From the NCBI GenBank assembly GCA_021307315.1, contig JAJSPD010000086.1, positions 120,937 through 184,936 of the forward strand: a stretch of 64,000 nt of DNA, given 5' to 3'. Numbering within the stretch: the stretch's first letter is position 1; each line of letters opens with the position of its first letter. This stretch comes from Bisporella sp. PMI_857 (Eukaryota > Ascomycota > Leotiomycetes > Helotiales > Helotiaceae). The translations under genes and the position numbers were made by a program. A model generated the notes under the pieces. The model saw only the letters and a program-made list of their open reading frames with translations. It made no database searches and was not told the DNA's origin. Below are positions 22,749-34,032 of the stretch, piece by piece.

Positions 22749-24368
22749 TTACTTCTGCTGCACTTCAAGATACTCCTTAAGCACAACCCTCAAAAGATAA
22801 CTCGGTGTGCAACTCCACGCATGGCAATAGCTATTGTTATGGCAGTCTCCGTAAGGGCTCTTCCTGCCATCGCCTTCATCAAAACACTCCCAAAATGTAT
22901 CCGCGCCAGCTCTGACCATCCCACCCCAATAGCTTCTTATTAGCTTCAAGCTCTCCAATTCGCCTCCAGACCTAGCCAAAGCTTCTGCGACGTGATGATA
23001 AGCGTATGGCGTGAGCGGCTTCACAGCCTTTGGATCGGACATCGCATTCTTGATAGCCTGCAGAGAGATTTCAGGATTGATTGAGTCGCTGAGTGCAAGC
23101 CAGGCCTGGCTCGACCACGAAATCTGTTTGTCAGGCCCGGAGACGAAAACTTTCTGAGATTCATCATAAAATTGCATAACCGCCACAGACATTCGGGCTA
23201 CGGTATCACCAAATGGTGGAGGTTTCGACAACAAGGCTGCCAAATTATTGATCTGTTTACAGCAGAACAAAACAAGACCGTGCATACCGGCATCCGTATC
23301 CAGACCCTCCGACCAATCTAGGAACTTCCATGCCGAGCTCGCGGCAGACACGAATCGACCTTCAGGGTTAATGTGCGCAAGCGCCGCCCGCATGCTGCCG
23401 AGGATAGTTGGCCAGAGTTCAACACCGGTTTCTAAATCTTTCGACGCGACGACATAATCATACACGGTAGGGCCAAAGAGCGCATCGTAGTCGATGATAT
23501 AATCTGACGCCGGGGCGAGTTTAGGTTTTTCGAATACACATGCGGGCAGCGAGCCGTCTTCGCGCGGGAGAGCGGCGAACATATAGAGGCATCTCTTGAC
23601 AAGATCGTAGTGTTTGAATGTGCAGTAATTCGTGAGGGCTTGTAGCCGAAGGTCGCCGAGCCATAACCTTCTATCTCGTCTTGGCCCATCCTCGAAAACA
23701 GTGTGCATGCAGTTCCGCAGCGTAAGTTGGCTGACCCTATCAATATTTTGGAGTTCCTCGTCGTTTATGCCCAAGGAAGGTACGGCATCGGCAATCGCCG
23801 GGGAAACCGAGCTCACCGCTGTAACCTTGACATCTTGGAACCGAATCTTGTATTTCGGAGACGTATCTATGATCTCGATTTTCACATAGCGGAAAGAGTA
23901 GCGTCGTGGCATTTCGACCTTGGTCGGTAGCCAGTCTACGTTAATTACTTCGTCGGGCAGCCAGCTCGTGCTGATCCATGTATTACATGGATGCAGTTCT
24001 TCATTCACATCATAAGGTATTTCCCCGAATGTGAGGCGCAGGCGAGCTGGGGCGTCAACATTAACACCATCAACTCCAAGGTAGAAGGATAGGTAGCCAA
24101 CTTGGTGAGTGCCGAACTCAAGAATAAATTGATCTCCTTTGCCGTAAGAGATAGACGACAATTCCTCGATGGTATGAACTTGAGCAGAGCTACATTTGAA
24201 GAATGAAGAATGATCTGGCTCAAATTTGATAGCTGACACTGGGTGCTTGATCCATTTTTGAAGCGTCGGTATCAATGAACCAGCCTTGAAGGCAAAATGT
24301 TCATTGAGGTTAGTCTTCAAGAGTTTTTCAACCTTTTGGTTTCCGGGTACTTCGACCGCAGTTGCCAT
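22749..24368 (-). CDS. Alpha-L-rhamnosidase, GH78 family
   Basis: Uninterrupted ORF of 539 codons, ATG at 24368. The C-terminal (alpha/alpha)6-barrel part carries the GH78 signatures: EDGPRRDRRLWLGD (acid/base loop region), DYDALFGPTVYDY, LDWSEGLDTDAG, GADTFWECFDEGD and NSYCHAWSCTPSYLL. The N-terminal part is a beta-rich domain. No signal peptide is visible (start MATAVEVPG), so the enzyme is probably intracellular and would release L-rhamnose from imported small rhamnosides. It is shorter than many GH78 proteins because it lacks the extra N-terminal beta domains. It is transcribed divergently from a sugar transporter 1,020 bp away, a common fungal uptake-plus-hydrolysis arrangement. No broken motifs; probably functional. 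Confidence 0.88.
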   Translation of the reverse strand: MATAVEVPGNQKVEKLLKTNLNEHFAFKAGSLIPTLQKWIKHPVSAIKFEPDHSSFFKCSSAQVHTIEELSSISYGKGDQFILEFGTHQVGYLSFYLGVDGVNVDAPARLRLTFGEIPYDVNEELHPCNTWISTSWLPDEVINVDWLPTKVEMPRRYSFRYVKIEIIDTSPKYKIRFQDVKVTAVSSVSPAIADAVPSLGINDEELQNIDRVSQLTLRNCMHTVFEDGPRRDRRLWLGDLRLQALTNYCTFKHYDLVKRCLYMFAALPREDGSLPACVFEKPKLAPASDYIIDYDALFGPTVYDYVVASKDLETGVELWPTILGSMRAALAHINPEGRFVSAASSAWKFLDWSEGLDTDAGMHGLVLFCCKQINNLAALLSKPPPFGDTVARMSVAVMQFYDESQKVFVSGPDKQISWSSQAWLALSDSINPEISLQAIKNAMSDPKAVKPLTPYAYHHVAEALARSGGELESLKLIRSYWGGMVRAGADTFWECFDEGDGRKSPYGDCHNNSYCHAWSCTPSYLLRVVLKEYLEVQQK

Positions 24369-25388
24369 TTTTACAACTTCGAGCTATCACAGACGACGAG
24401 ATGTTATCCAGCAACTTCTATAAAGCTCTAATTGATGCCAAGAGCTAAGATCAAATTAGACACCAATCTCTTCAATATTTCGTGGTCCACAAAAAGTTAT
24501 AGGGTGGTGTACAGTATAACAGTAAGTATTACTGTTGATCGCATATGAAATACTCGGTCTCTGCTCCAGCGATATGATCCACCTTCCACGAGTCATGTAA
24601 GGGTTAGCACCTGGATTCAAACGCCGGTTCGTCTCTGCGGCTGAGAATCTCGGGCCGGTGTCTTGGCGTGGTTACAACTGCCGTAACCCTTCCCCGACCC
24701 CGTCCCCCAAAAAATTGCACCATCAAAGCAGAAACTTTTTCACCAGTCACAGCTCATCTATGTCAAAAATCGGCCCTAACTGTCTTAGCCGCTATCTAAC
24801 TCACCGATAATGGATACTGCCACTAGTCTTGGCCATTCCCAGTTCCTAACTATGTTGACCCGTAGGTAAGTGTGGCTGTGGGTAATGAGGGGTACTTCGC
24901 CACAATACTGTAATCGCACGCCGAGTCTTCCGCAATCATGCCAAGATATTTTCGGGGATTATCGTCCTAAAGAGCGGCTCGGGGTATCGCCATACGAAGA
25001 TCAACAAGGGCTACCCAGCCTACTCTAAACCTCTAAACCGGTGAAAGAATAGCTCGGGCTATTGCCCTACGAAATATCAACAAGGGCTACCCCATCATTG
25101 GCGATGCACCCCCAGTTTACCCCAAGCCCCCAAGCGGGTGAAAGAATCGCGATATCATGCTTTTCACGATTTGTGGCTGGTTAGTCTGAACTTTGCAAGA
25201 CCCAAAAGCTTCCGAGCCGCATGCTCCAAGCCAAGCCGAGACAAATTCTTCGGGTCTTCGCTTCAAGACGTGCATCTATAAAAGAAGCAGGGACTTTGAA
25301 TTTACAACGACGCAGAGATTAACAACCTCGCTTTCATTCGCCTCGCCCTTCATCATCGCTTTTTCTTGATCTACCTCACTCAGTCAAA
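24369..25388. promoter_or_regulatory. Shared divergent promoter of rhamnosidase and transporter
   Basis: It contains C-rich CreA/Mig1-type motifs (CTTCCCCGACCCCGTCCCCC around 24690-24710). A partly duplicated block follows: GCTCGGGGTATCGCCATACG at 24977-24996 and GCTCGGGCTATTGCCCTACG at 25052-25071, each followed by ATCAACAAGGGCTACCC and later by GGTGAAAGAAT. A weaker third copy, TTCGGGGATTATCGTCCT, lies at 24951-24968. A TATA box and TC-rich stretch precede the transporter ATG. Catabolite repression and a CGG-type zinc-cluster activator are plausible inferences only. Confidence 0.6.
25277..25283 (+). promoter_or_regulatory. TATA box of the transporter gene
   Basis: CTATAAAAGAAG about 106 bp upstream of the ATG at 25389, followed by a CT-rich tract, as is usual for strongly regulated fungal sugar-transporter genes. 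Confidence 0.55.
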
Positions 25389-27081
25389 ATGGGACGAATT
25401 GCTACCGGCGCTACCGCGGCTTTCTTGGCCATCGGAGGTGAGAAATATCGATAATAACTGTCTGTGAAATTGCTGCTAACGCGATGGCAGGTTTCCTCTT
25501 TGGCTACGACAGCGGTATCATTTCTTCGACTATCGTCCAGCCCTACTTCGTGGATTATATGGGCAAGCCTACCTCCTCTGAAACCGGAGGTATTGTCTCA
25601 TCATTCACCGGTGGTGCCATTCTTGGTGCGCTATCTGTTGCCTGGATTCCCGACGCGTATGGTCGGCGAATGGCCGTCTTTATTGGCGCGGTGATCTCAA
25701 CTATCGGCTGTACCCTCCAGGCCGGGGCCGTTAATATCCCCATGATGATTGCGGGAAGATTTGTTGCTGGTATCGCCGTTGGACTTCTTTCCGCCGTTGT
25801 GCCGATGTACTGTGTAAGTATAGAAGCTGTCAGGAAAAGAGATTAGGCTAACTCTGATACAGTCTGAAATTGCTACCTCCGAAGATCGTGGAAAATTGAG
25901 TGGCTTGCTGCAATGGATGTTGTCTTGGGGTTTTTTTGTTGCCCAATGGCTTGGGTACGGATGTTTCAAAGTCAACAGTGACTTCCAATGTAAATGAAAC
26001 ACCATATATATTCATATATATGATTTTGTTTTCGATGCTAACCTTTCTGCAGGGCGTTTTCCTTTGGCATTTCAGGTCGTTCCAGGTCTCGTAATGGGTG
26101 TTGGCATTTGGTTCTTGCAAGAAAGCCCCAGATGGCTCATTGAGAAAGATCGCCACGAAGAAGCGCAGGCTGTACTACAGAAGCTCCATGGAAATGGCTT
26201 AAACCAAGAATTTCTCGACTTGGAATACCGCGAGATTAGAGACACAATTGTGGCAGAAAAAACACTCTCAGTACCGACATGGAGCTCGCTTCTATCCAAG
26301 CCTAGTTGGAGAAAGCGATTGGCACTTGGATGTGGGGTTCAAGCATTTGGCCAGCTCTCCGGAATTAACGTAAGTCTCAAACCCAATTTATACTATAAGA
26401 GCCTACTGTTTTAACAAGGCATAGGTGATAAATTATTATGGTAACGTCATCTATAATATTCTTGGGATTGACACAAACACTTCTCTGATGATTGTCGGAA
26501 TCTCGGGTGCGCTGTCAATCATTTACTGCACATTGGGGCTCTACGCTCTCGATCGCTTCGGGCGTGTGAAGCCGCTTATCATTTCTGCAACCGGGTGCGG
26601 CCTGTCCTTGCTCGTCAATTCCGTCCTCTCCCAGTACTATGTCGCTAAGGATATACCCTCCTCGAACGGAAACGCTTTGCGAGCCATGGTTGCCATGAAC
26701 TTTGTCTTCTCCCTCTTCTTCACCTTCACGGGCATTATTTCATGGGTATATCCCGCCGAAATCTTCCCTATCGAGATCCGAGCGAAGGGCAACTCGTTCT
26801 CAACGCTGACAAACTGGTGCCTGAACCTCATATTTGCGCAATGTGCTCCGATTGCTCTGGATAAAATGGGGTTCAAGTTTTTCTATTTCTTCTTCGCCTT
26901 CAACATCGTCGCGACCCTTTGTTATACCTTCTTCTACCCTGAGACCAAAGGGAAAACACTGGAGCAGATGGATGAACTGTTTGGTGATCAGCTGGTCCCA
27001 CACGCACTTGAAGATCCTGAAGGAGCGGCTGCTGCTATGGAGGAGAAGTTTCAGACGGCGACGCATGTGGATAACGCTTAG
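25389..27081 (+). CDS. MFS sugar transporter (sugar porter family, possible L-rhamnose/rhamnoside uptake)
   Basis: Five exons by eye: 25389-25437, 25491-25813, 25863-25989, 26053-26369 and 26425-27081. The total is 1,473 nt, exactly 491 codons. All junctions are GT..AG and restore frame. Sugar-porter motifs are present: FLFGYDSGIISS in TM1, the loop-2 signature PDAYGRR, then AGRFVAGIAVGLLSAVVP, QESPRWLIEKDR, GQLSGIN/VINYYG, DRFGRVKP and the C-terminal PETKGKTLEQ. The protein is 490 residues with about 12 membrane segments, located in the plasma membrane by family. Transport of rhamnose or rhamnosides is inferred from the divergent GH78 neighbour; the sequence does not show specificity. No lesions. 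Confidence 0.92.
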
Positions 27082-27260
27082 ATGACCTATTGAACTTTGG
27101 ACTGGGTCTAGAAGCCAAATTTATGGTAAGCTATTCTATTATCGATACTACTGTTTAGACAGCCCTGGCTCTCTATATGCCTTGATCTCGAATATATACT
27201 TTTCCTGCCGCTTTCTGCTTTGTTGTCGGAGAGCCTCTACCAATCTGGTGGATTCGTTCC

Positions 27261-27495
27261 TGTCACGACCCCAATACAGGCACCAGTGATAGCTATTTGT
27301 AAAGTATCAAATATGAAGATTCTAAACTAAAGAGAAAAGGTGTAACTACTACTGGAACTGCCCTTATATAACCATGACCAGTTCCATGGTCCTAGCTAGG
27401 CGAACCAATGAGCGTTCGCGGTTGTGGCGCGACGTCTGCCAGTGAATGCCAGAGATGGTCAGTGCGTCGTGCACGTAATCTCTAGGACCGTGACA
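27261..27495 (-). mobile_element. Solo LTR, family B
   Basis: TGTCACGACCCC to GGACCGTGACA, 235 bp. Its reverse complement matches 48566-48791 closely (GCGAACGCTCATTGGTTCGC, TTACACC, TTTAGTTTAGAATCTTC blocks). Flanks GTTCC and TGCCG do not match, so no target duplication remains. Confidence 0.75.
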
Positions 27496-27808
27496 TGCCG
27501 GTAACTAATTTGTGTTTGATTTACGATTAGCCTCGCCGCTCATCGGCTCCAGATTAGGTTTTGGCGCAGCTGATAACCACTACTTAAACCTTATTTCTAG
27601 CTCCGCGCCTGGGTTGACCTGCAGGCAGATTTGCACCACATATGTATCGAGAAAGGATAGGTACGTTTAGCACGACTATAAACGGTCGTGCCTGCAAGGC
27701 CGGGCGCAGATTTGCTAGGAGTACTTGCGCATGAGGAAACGTAGGGATGGTTTCTATTTATGTTGACACATTTGATAATATAGCTTGTTTTTCGAAAAAG
27801 TGTGTAAA

Positions 27809-28250
27809 TATAACAACTCAAGGCGAACAGGGATCTCGATCCGTAGATCTCAGGAAGAGGGATTCAATGTCACGGCCCTGGCTCTATCTCGCTTATAGCC
27901 CCGTGGGGCTCGGCCTTGCTTACGCTGGCCCCTGACCAGTCTTCTGTATATAAAGCACTGCTTTCCTTCCCTTCTTCTATCCGTAGCTCGTTCTCTTCGT
28001 TATAACGATTGATAGTCGTTCATACTTTTGAGTCCTTTTTCCTGAGATCTACGGATCGAGATCCCTGTTCGTCTTGAGTTGTTACACTCAAAGGTGTGAA
28101 CGACTATCAATTGTTATAACGAAGAGAACAAGCTACAGACAGAAGAAGGGAAGGAAAGTAGCGCTTTATATACAGGAGACTGGCCAGGGGCCAGTGTAAG
28201 CAAGGCCGAGCCCAAGGGGCTCTAAGCGAGGCAGGGCCAGGGCCGTGACA
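27809..28250 (-). mobile_element. Solo LTR, family A, split by a second family-A LTR
   Basis: The left part (27809-27867) and right part (28087-28250) are the two halves of one reverse-oriented family-A LTR. Its ends are TATAACAACTCAAGG (the usual TG altered to TA) and GGCCGTGACA. The interruption is a forward-oriented copy of the same family. Confidence 0.85.
27868..28086 (+). mobile_element. Nested solo LTR, family A
   Basis: TGTCACGGCCCTGG to GAGTTGTTACA, 219 bp, inserted into the middle of a reverse copy of its own family. The 5-bp duplication is TTCAA before and CTCAA after. Other family copies read CTCAA at this site, so the left duplication has one C-to-T change. This defines the exact ends of family A. 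Confidence 0.9.
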
Positions 28251-28786
28251 ATCTATTTTGTTCAATATTTTTTAAAAACTGCGCCGCTGTGCAAGTATCA
28301 GCTGGATGTCGCTTTAAAGTAAGCTAAACTCTTTTTGCCCTATCATTTCTTTGCTACCCTAAAGCAAAACAAAGCGAAAGCTATTGGAGAACGTACTAAA
28401 GCTGAAGGAAAGGTGCATCGGGAAGAAATGGAGTGGTATGTCGCTCTGATTCCCTATTCATTTCAAGAGTAGCCATCTATGCTAAGTATATTGACGAATG
28501 GTGTCACGCGTAGATGGCTGGACGAAGTCTATTGGTCAAGATCATTTTTGGCGAGTCTTTTGTGCTACCACATGATCCGCCTCCTTATGCGCCTCCTCTT
28601 AGAAGCGAACCTGTGAGAATCCAGTCATACGTGGGAAGTATAACAGCCTCCGATCAACGGATAGATAAATGCGTCCGTCAGGAAACTGTCCCGTCACAAA
28701 GGCGATCATTACCTTACTAGAGTAATTAATGCGAATCCGCTCTCACGACTATAATCCAAACGGTAAGCCATTTACCACCTATCCCG
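28251..28786. other. No recognisable gene; upstream region of the NB-ARC gene
   Basis: Short ORFs only. Likely promoter and leader of the plus-strand gene starting at 28787. Confidence 0.3.
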
Positions 28787-31700
28787 ATGTCTGGAGTTGA
28801 AGCTGTCGGGGTGATTGCAAGTGCAGCACAACTTGTAGATCTCAGTGTCCGCCTCGTGTCCGCAATCTCCCGCCTCTGCCGCCAGTTTCGTGACCATCCG
28901 CATAACCTGTTGAAGAGACAACACAACTTGGAACAACTGATCCAAATCACCAAGATCATACAATCGACGAAGCTCCCTGATGTGGAGGTTCTCCGAACTA
29001 TCTTGGAAAGCAGTATTGCTGATGCCCAAGCTTTGCTCGCTTTGATCGAGCCATTATTCCCTGAACATAGAGATAGTAAAACACGGCGGGGCTGGAAGGC
29101 AGTATGCGGAATAGCAAAGGAGATGCAAATACTTGATGCTCTCCGTCAGCTGGAGGGACATCAGAAAACACTACTCCTTTGCATTGGCTACACCAATACA
29201 AAACTCCTAAGCAATGTCGATAAAAGCATCCTAGATTTATCTACCAGTGCCTACGATGCTCTCCGCGAAGTGCCGAATATTCGACAGTCTCTAGAAAATA
29301 TCACGGACCAAATACAAAATCTTATACTATCGGAGCAATCGAATCGTACACACCAACCTTGGGTGAACGATAATTCATCGGCAACCACGGCCGATGGGCT
29401 TGCTCTGTCGGCCATGGGCAGATCGGAAGAGTCAATATCTCTGCAAAGATCTACCATTCAAATTGTAGTAAACAGACAAATGCTTCATCCACTTCCAGAG
29501 CTGACACTAATGCTGCAATAGGACCCTCCAAAAAGGCGTACAAGTATGACTAACAGGCATACAGGGTCAACTGAAAGTACTGTGGATAGCAATCAAGCGG
29601 CCGAAAAGTGTTTTTTGGTCCCGGTCAGCTTTAACACAATGTTCACTGGCCGGATAGGGATTCTCAACCAGATGAAATATTTCTATTTTAGAGACGAGCG
29701 CCTTGAACAAAAACGGCTTGTTCTTACAGGTCTTGGGGGTGTAGGAAAGACACAGATCGCAACTGCTTTCATCTATGAAACCTACGCCAACGAGTATTAC
29801 TCTATTGTCCTCTGGGTTTTCGCAATTGACAAACAAGAGCTCATGAAGTCTTTTGCACAGATAGCAAAATCTCTAGGGCTCTATCCCGAAGTCGCAGCGG
29901 AAGAAGAATACGAATCGCCAGACCGGATAGCTCCTTCAGCCCTAGCGCTTTTACGATGGCTCTCCAGGTCCCCCGCATTTAGGTGGCTGTTAGTCTTCGA
30001 CAACGTCGATGATCTCGATAGTTTCGATATATCTACATTCCTACCCAAGGTCCCATGGGGCGACATCCTTATAACGAGCCGCCGCAAGCAGGCCGAAAGA
30101 CTAGGATACCCAATAGTAGTAGAGGCCATGGAGGAAGATGAGGCTGTAGAACTGCTGCACAGCTGCTCCGGCCTGCCCGCAGCAAACGACGGGGTGGTGG
30201 TAAGACACCTGGTAAAAGCTTTGGGATGCCTACCTCTAGCCATCGATCAAGCAGGTGCTTACATCTCCGAACAAGGCATCGGCTTCCACGAATACATGGA
30301 ACTTTATGGTGAGAGTCGCGAGCATCTTCTCCGTCATAAACCTTCAAAAGCAGTCTGGTCTTACGAGGAGACTGTATTCACGACTTGGGAGATGTCCTTC
30401 GCAACGGTCTCCAAATCAGATTCACTGGCGGCGAAGCTCCTGAATGTGGCAGCTTTTTTCCATTCTGATCGTGTTCCTCTAATGCTCTTGTGCAATCTCT
30501 CGCGAGGCTTACAGCCATATCAGCGACTCTTCCTCAGAGATTTCCTTGACTTTGTAAAAACACGTTCGGACTACTCGCAGCTAGCCGGAGAGATGTGCGG
30601 TGAGTTAAAGTCCTCGAAATTACAGGTCAGTCAGGCGATCGGGAGGCTTGCATCATTGTCACTAGTGAGCCAGAAGACGCAACCACAACAAAGTATATCC
30701 ATCCACCGGCTGGTCCATTTCTGGCTGCGGGAAAGGCAGAGCGAGACGCAGAGGCTCGAGCATGCTCGTGCAGCTATCTGCCTGGTACTGCATGCCCTGA
30801 TCAATGCCTGCGACCTATCTCAGTTCGCCGACGCAGAAATAATATACCCATATCTGTTCATCTGCCTGGAGCACGTGCACACGATGACGGGCTTGCTCAG
30901 CGCCACTGAGCTCCACAAGGTTGGCGCATGCATCATCGCTATTGACTCCTGGGTGCCCATCTCAGTCGACCCAGGCACGCTACACAGGGCAGATCGATTC
31001 TACGACCTTATCATCGCCCGACAGCCCGAAGCCGAGTGGCGTATTCCGGAGGCAATGCTGGTTATGCAGCGTGCGCTCCGGTTAAATAGTATGGGGCATC
31101 GGAGGAAGACCTTGGAGTACTGCGCACAGTACTTGGAAACCTTCCAACAGCGCACTCGTTTCGACAAGATGTATGTGGCTTGTATGGCGCGTACCTTGGC
31201 GCCGTGCTTTTTTCGCATGGGCGATTACGACGGCGCCGAGAATGTGTACAGCCTGGTCGATGACTCTCTCGACTCCACAGGAGCTATGCTTGCCAGGAAA
31301 CAACTTGTCCTTGGGGCCATCAAGATCGACAGAGGCTTGCAGTTCGAAGCGGAGTCCCTGCTAGCTTCTTGTGCTGGCGAACTTCTGAGAGGGATCGGAC
31401 ATGAGCATTTCTTGCTTAGGGTATGGCATCAGCTGATGGCGACATGTTATATCTCGCAAGGGAGGTACAAGGAAGCTGAGGACACTGTGCTAAAAGAACT
31501 GAATGGAAGAATGGATATGTTGAACGCAGCTAAGATTGAGTTCACTTTCTCCGACTACGAGCTCGCCGAGGTTTACGCGCGCGTCCTACGGGAGCAGCGG
31601 AGATATGAAGAGGGTCGGATATTCTTTGCTGACTTGTTGAGGAAAACGTTGTCGAAAATGCCAAGGCCAGCAAGGGTTCTTGCGGAGCTGTCCCTAATTC

Positions 31701-31945
31701 TAATGCAGATTGACGAAGCAACGTACTTGTTTAAAGGACTTACTGGGTCACAATGCAACGATGAGCACAATAGGATTGATGCGCTTATTTCTCGTGCACA
31801 CCTGGTGTTCAAAGATGCTGCTGCTGCGTACGAACTGGAATGGAATAGAGGTACATGGGTTTTCAAACATTTCTATACGACAATAGAGGAATATGGGCGA
31901 CGTCTCGAGAGGAATCAAGCTATTCATCAGTCTAAAATGGGCTGA
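28787..31945 (+). CDS. Helical N-terminal domain - NB-ARC - TPR-like STAND protein
   Basis: Exon 1 is 28787-29464 and exon 2 is 29522-31945. The 57-nt intron (GTAGTA..GCTGAC..AATAG) leaves a phase-0 junction and a total of exactly 1,034 codons. Residues 1-226 are an all-helical domain starting MSGVEAVGVIASAAQLVDLS, typical of fungal N-terminal STAND domains of the HeLo-like or NACHT-N type. NB-ARC follows: P-loop GLGGVGKT (about residue 296), kinase-2 WLLVFDNVDD (about 381), GDILITSRR, CLPLAIDQAGAYI and the MHD-like IHRLVHFWLRE. The C-terminal 450 residues are diverged TPR-like helices (MGDYDGAENVY, QGRYKEAEDTV). Unlike the other TPR gene here, these repeats are old and non-identical. The reading frame is intact. 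By family it is a signalling ATPase of fungal immunity or allorecognition type; ligand unknown. Confidence 0.88.
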
Positions 31946-32589
31946 GATTGGTTCTGTTTATCGGTAGAGTTTGAATGAATCGCTACAGAGCATGCCAAAT
32001 AAAATGGAATATCAGCTTCAAGTATTGAGAGTTCTAGTTTGTTTTCATCTTCCTCGGCGGTAATACTTTATTTGGCCCTTCCTTGCGACAGGAACGCAAC
32101 TCGAAGCCGCAGACGTCTAGTGGGACGCAACAGACCAGAAGAATAGATTGAACTCTAGACGAAATACGTTACAGCCACAGGCCGAATATTAATCAATTGA
32201 CTTAGATCCTGAAGGCATTCCTGCAAGGAAACATGATGCAATTAGGCTGCAGCGAACCCAGTAGGCAACCCACCGGACCCATTCTGCAGTCTAGAACTAA
32301 TACAACATGAGTCCCGTCGCAGGGTCTAAGGAATAGAGCCACAGATCCATGAAGACGAAGGACTGTATAAGTAGGATAGGTTTTCTTAGATAGAAGCGTT
32401 GTGCTCAACTCAATGTAGTATTTTTACCAATACCAGTGGCCGAGATATTAAAGTGCTTGACTAGTGACAGTATCTTTACTCTTACTAGGAGTTACTGACT
32501 GAGGTACCACTCCACTTATAGCAACGCCGCGTACCTGATACGTGGGTGCTGGTAAGTAGAATGTGATAAATTGTGTCTGATTGTTGCTA
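31946..32589. repeat. 3' flank with LTR-like relicts
   Basis: Positions 32330-32440 (TATAAGTAGGATAGG, GTTGTGCTCAACTCAA) resemble part of the Gypsy LTR at 61516-61869. Positions 32503-32575 (GAGGTACCACTCCACTTATA, GCTGGTAAGTAGAATGTG) recur inverted at 49601-49679. No gene is seen. Confidence 0.5.
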
Positions 32590-32887
32590 CTATGTTTGTA
32601 TGTTTGTTTGTTTTTCTATTTAACGTCTAACTAAAGGACCATGCGTAGGACGGGGCCTACTCCGAATTCGAAAATATGACGCTAGGAGTAAACTCCTAGA
32701 AGCCAGAAGCTGAAAGCCTGGAACATATTGGGATACTTGACTTTTTCCTTAATCGCAAGTATTAATCAGGGAGGTATTTACATTGAAACTAAGTAATGAG
32801 CCATCCTCTATGCTCCAGCCCTCCTACTCCCCGTGGTTTTCGCGCCGCCATTATGTGAAGTTTAAAACAAAGGAAAACGCTAGCCAG

Positions 32888-33148
32888 TGTAACGACGCAA
32901 GGAATCACGGGCTAGAATAGAGGCATATGGGAGTGCGTACAATAGGCTGATAGTGATTGCCCTATAGGTCTACCTACGAAGGATACAAAAACATGAGGAA
33001 CAACTGTAGAGAGTTGGAGCAGGCCCTTTATATAGGCGACTCCGACTCTCCTCCGCATCGGCTCTGAAACCCCTCATACCCTGTTCATCAGCCTCCTGAT
33101 CCCGTGCCATGGCCTCCGTGTCGCACCTTGGGCATACCGGTTGTTACA
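32888..33148 (-). mobile_element. Solo LTR, family C
   Basis: TGTAACGACGCAAGG to GGTTGTTACA, 261 bp, flanked by GCCAG and GCTAG (4 of 5 bases). The same LTR in the other orientation is at 47998-48258. Confidence 0.85.
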
Positions 33149-33158
33149 GCTAGCTGGC

Positions 33159-33347
33159 TGCCACGAACATGGTCCTATATGCCTGGAAAGGCGGATTGTA
33201 GGTGCTTCAATACGAAAATACTAAACTAAGGAGAAGAGGTGGAGCTCTGGAAAAAAACTCTTCAACTAAGTCTGGCTCTCAGGCCAGGGGGCGCTACTAG
33301 TCCCACTTAGGGAACACACGCGAGCTGGTCACGTGATAACCGTGACA
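33159..33347 (-). mobile_element. Solo LTR, family D
   Basis: TGCCACGAACATGG to AACCGTGACA, 189 bp, with a perfect 5-bp duplication CTGGC at 33154-33158 and 33348-33352. It landed 10 bp from the family-C LTR in the same LINE. The uninterrupted target is preserved at 57832-57852. Confidence 0.88.
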
Positions 33348-33714
33348 CTGGCTGGCTTTGCGGTAAAGGCAGATGTTCTCAAAGAAGCGGTTTTACGCCA
33401 CTGTTCTGTTAGCGTAGTAATACTTTCGCTAGTACCGAGTAGCTGCGGTATTAAGGTAGGAGGAGGCCCTCGGGGTCGGTTGCAGCACCTGCGAGCAATT
33501 CTGCAGAAAAAGAAGTGAAATTGAGACTTGAGAAAGCCACAAGAACAATAAAGTACGGCGTCTGTGTGATCAAACCTCTCGTGGTAATCTTTGAAGTCGC
33601 CGTGATTTAATCTAGCTGCTATAATGCGGTCGAGCTTTTTCTAGGGAGCCGTAGCTCCTGTAGAGGAACGGGGGCTGTAGTAATTGCTAAAAGTTGATAG
33701 TTTTCGTGTGTGGC

Positions 33715-34032
33715 TGTCAGGATTTGAGAATCTAGGTAGCTGACATGTCCCTGACTAAGTGGGGAACGCTAGCGCGGAAGACTTTTCACACACACACAGT
33801 TCTACAATTCTGTATTATCACATATAGACAACAATAGAGAGCCTGAACGGCATCCCCAATTCCTCCTGCTTATCATTGAGTATTTTCTCGTTCTGTCAGT
33901 GGCGGTGGCCCACTGTCAGATGCCAGGGTTGATAAGCTTTACCACAGCACTAAGCGGGCCAAAAAGGTACAATATCCAACGTCGCCTGCCAGAATGCTTA
34001 TCCTACTACATATACCAGTTCGGGACCTGACA
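33715..34032. mobile_element. LTR-like insertion, family J
   Basis: TGTCAGGATTTGAG to GGGACCTGACA, 318 bp, with complementary TGTCAGG/CCTGACA ends. It separates the RNase H and zinc-region parts of the LINE. Flanks GTGGC and CCAAC do not duplicate. Confidence 0.55.

Noticed and set aside
23432..24223. Several ORFs on both strands within the rhamnosidase gene
   Set aside because: All lie inside the intact GH78 frame, whose motifs are unambiguous.
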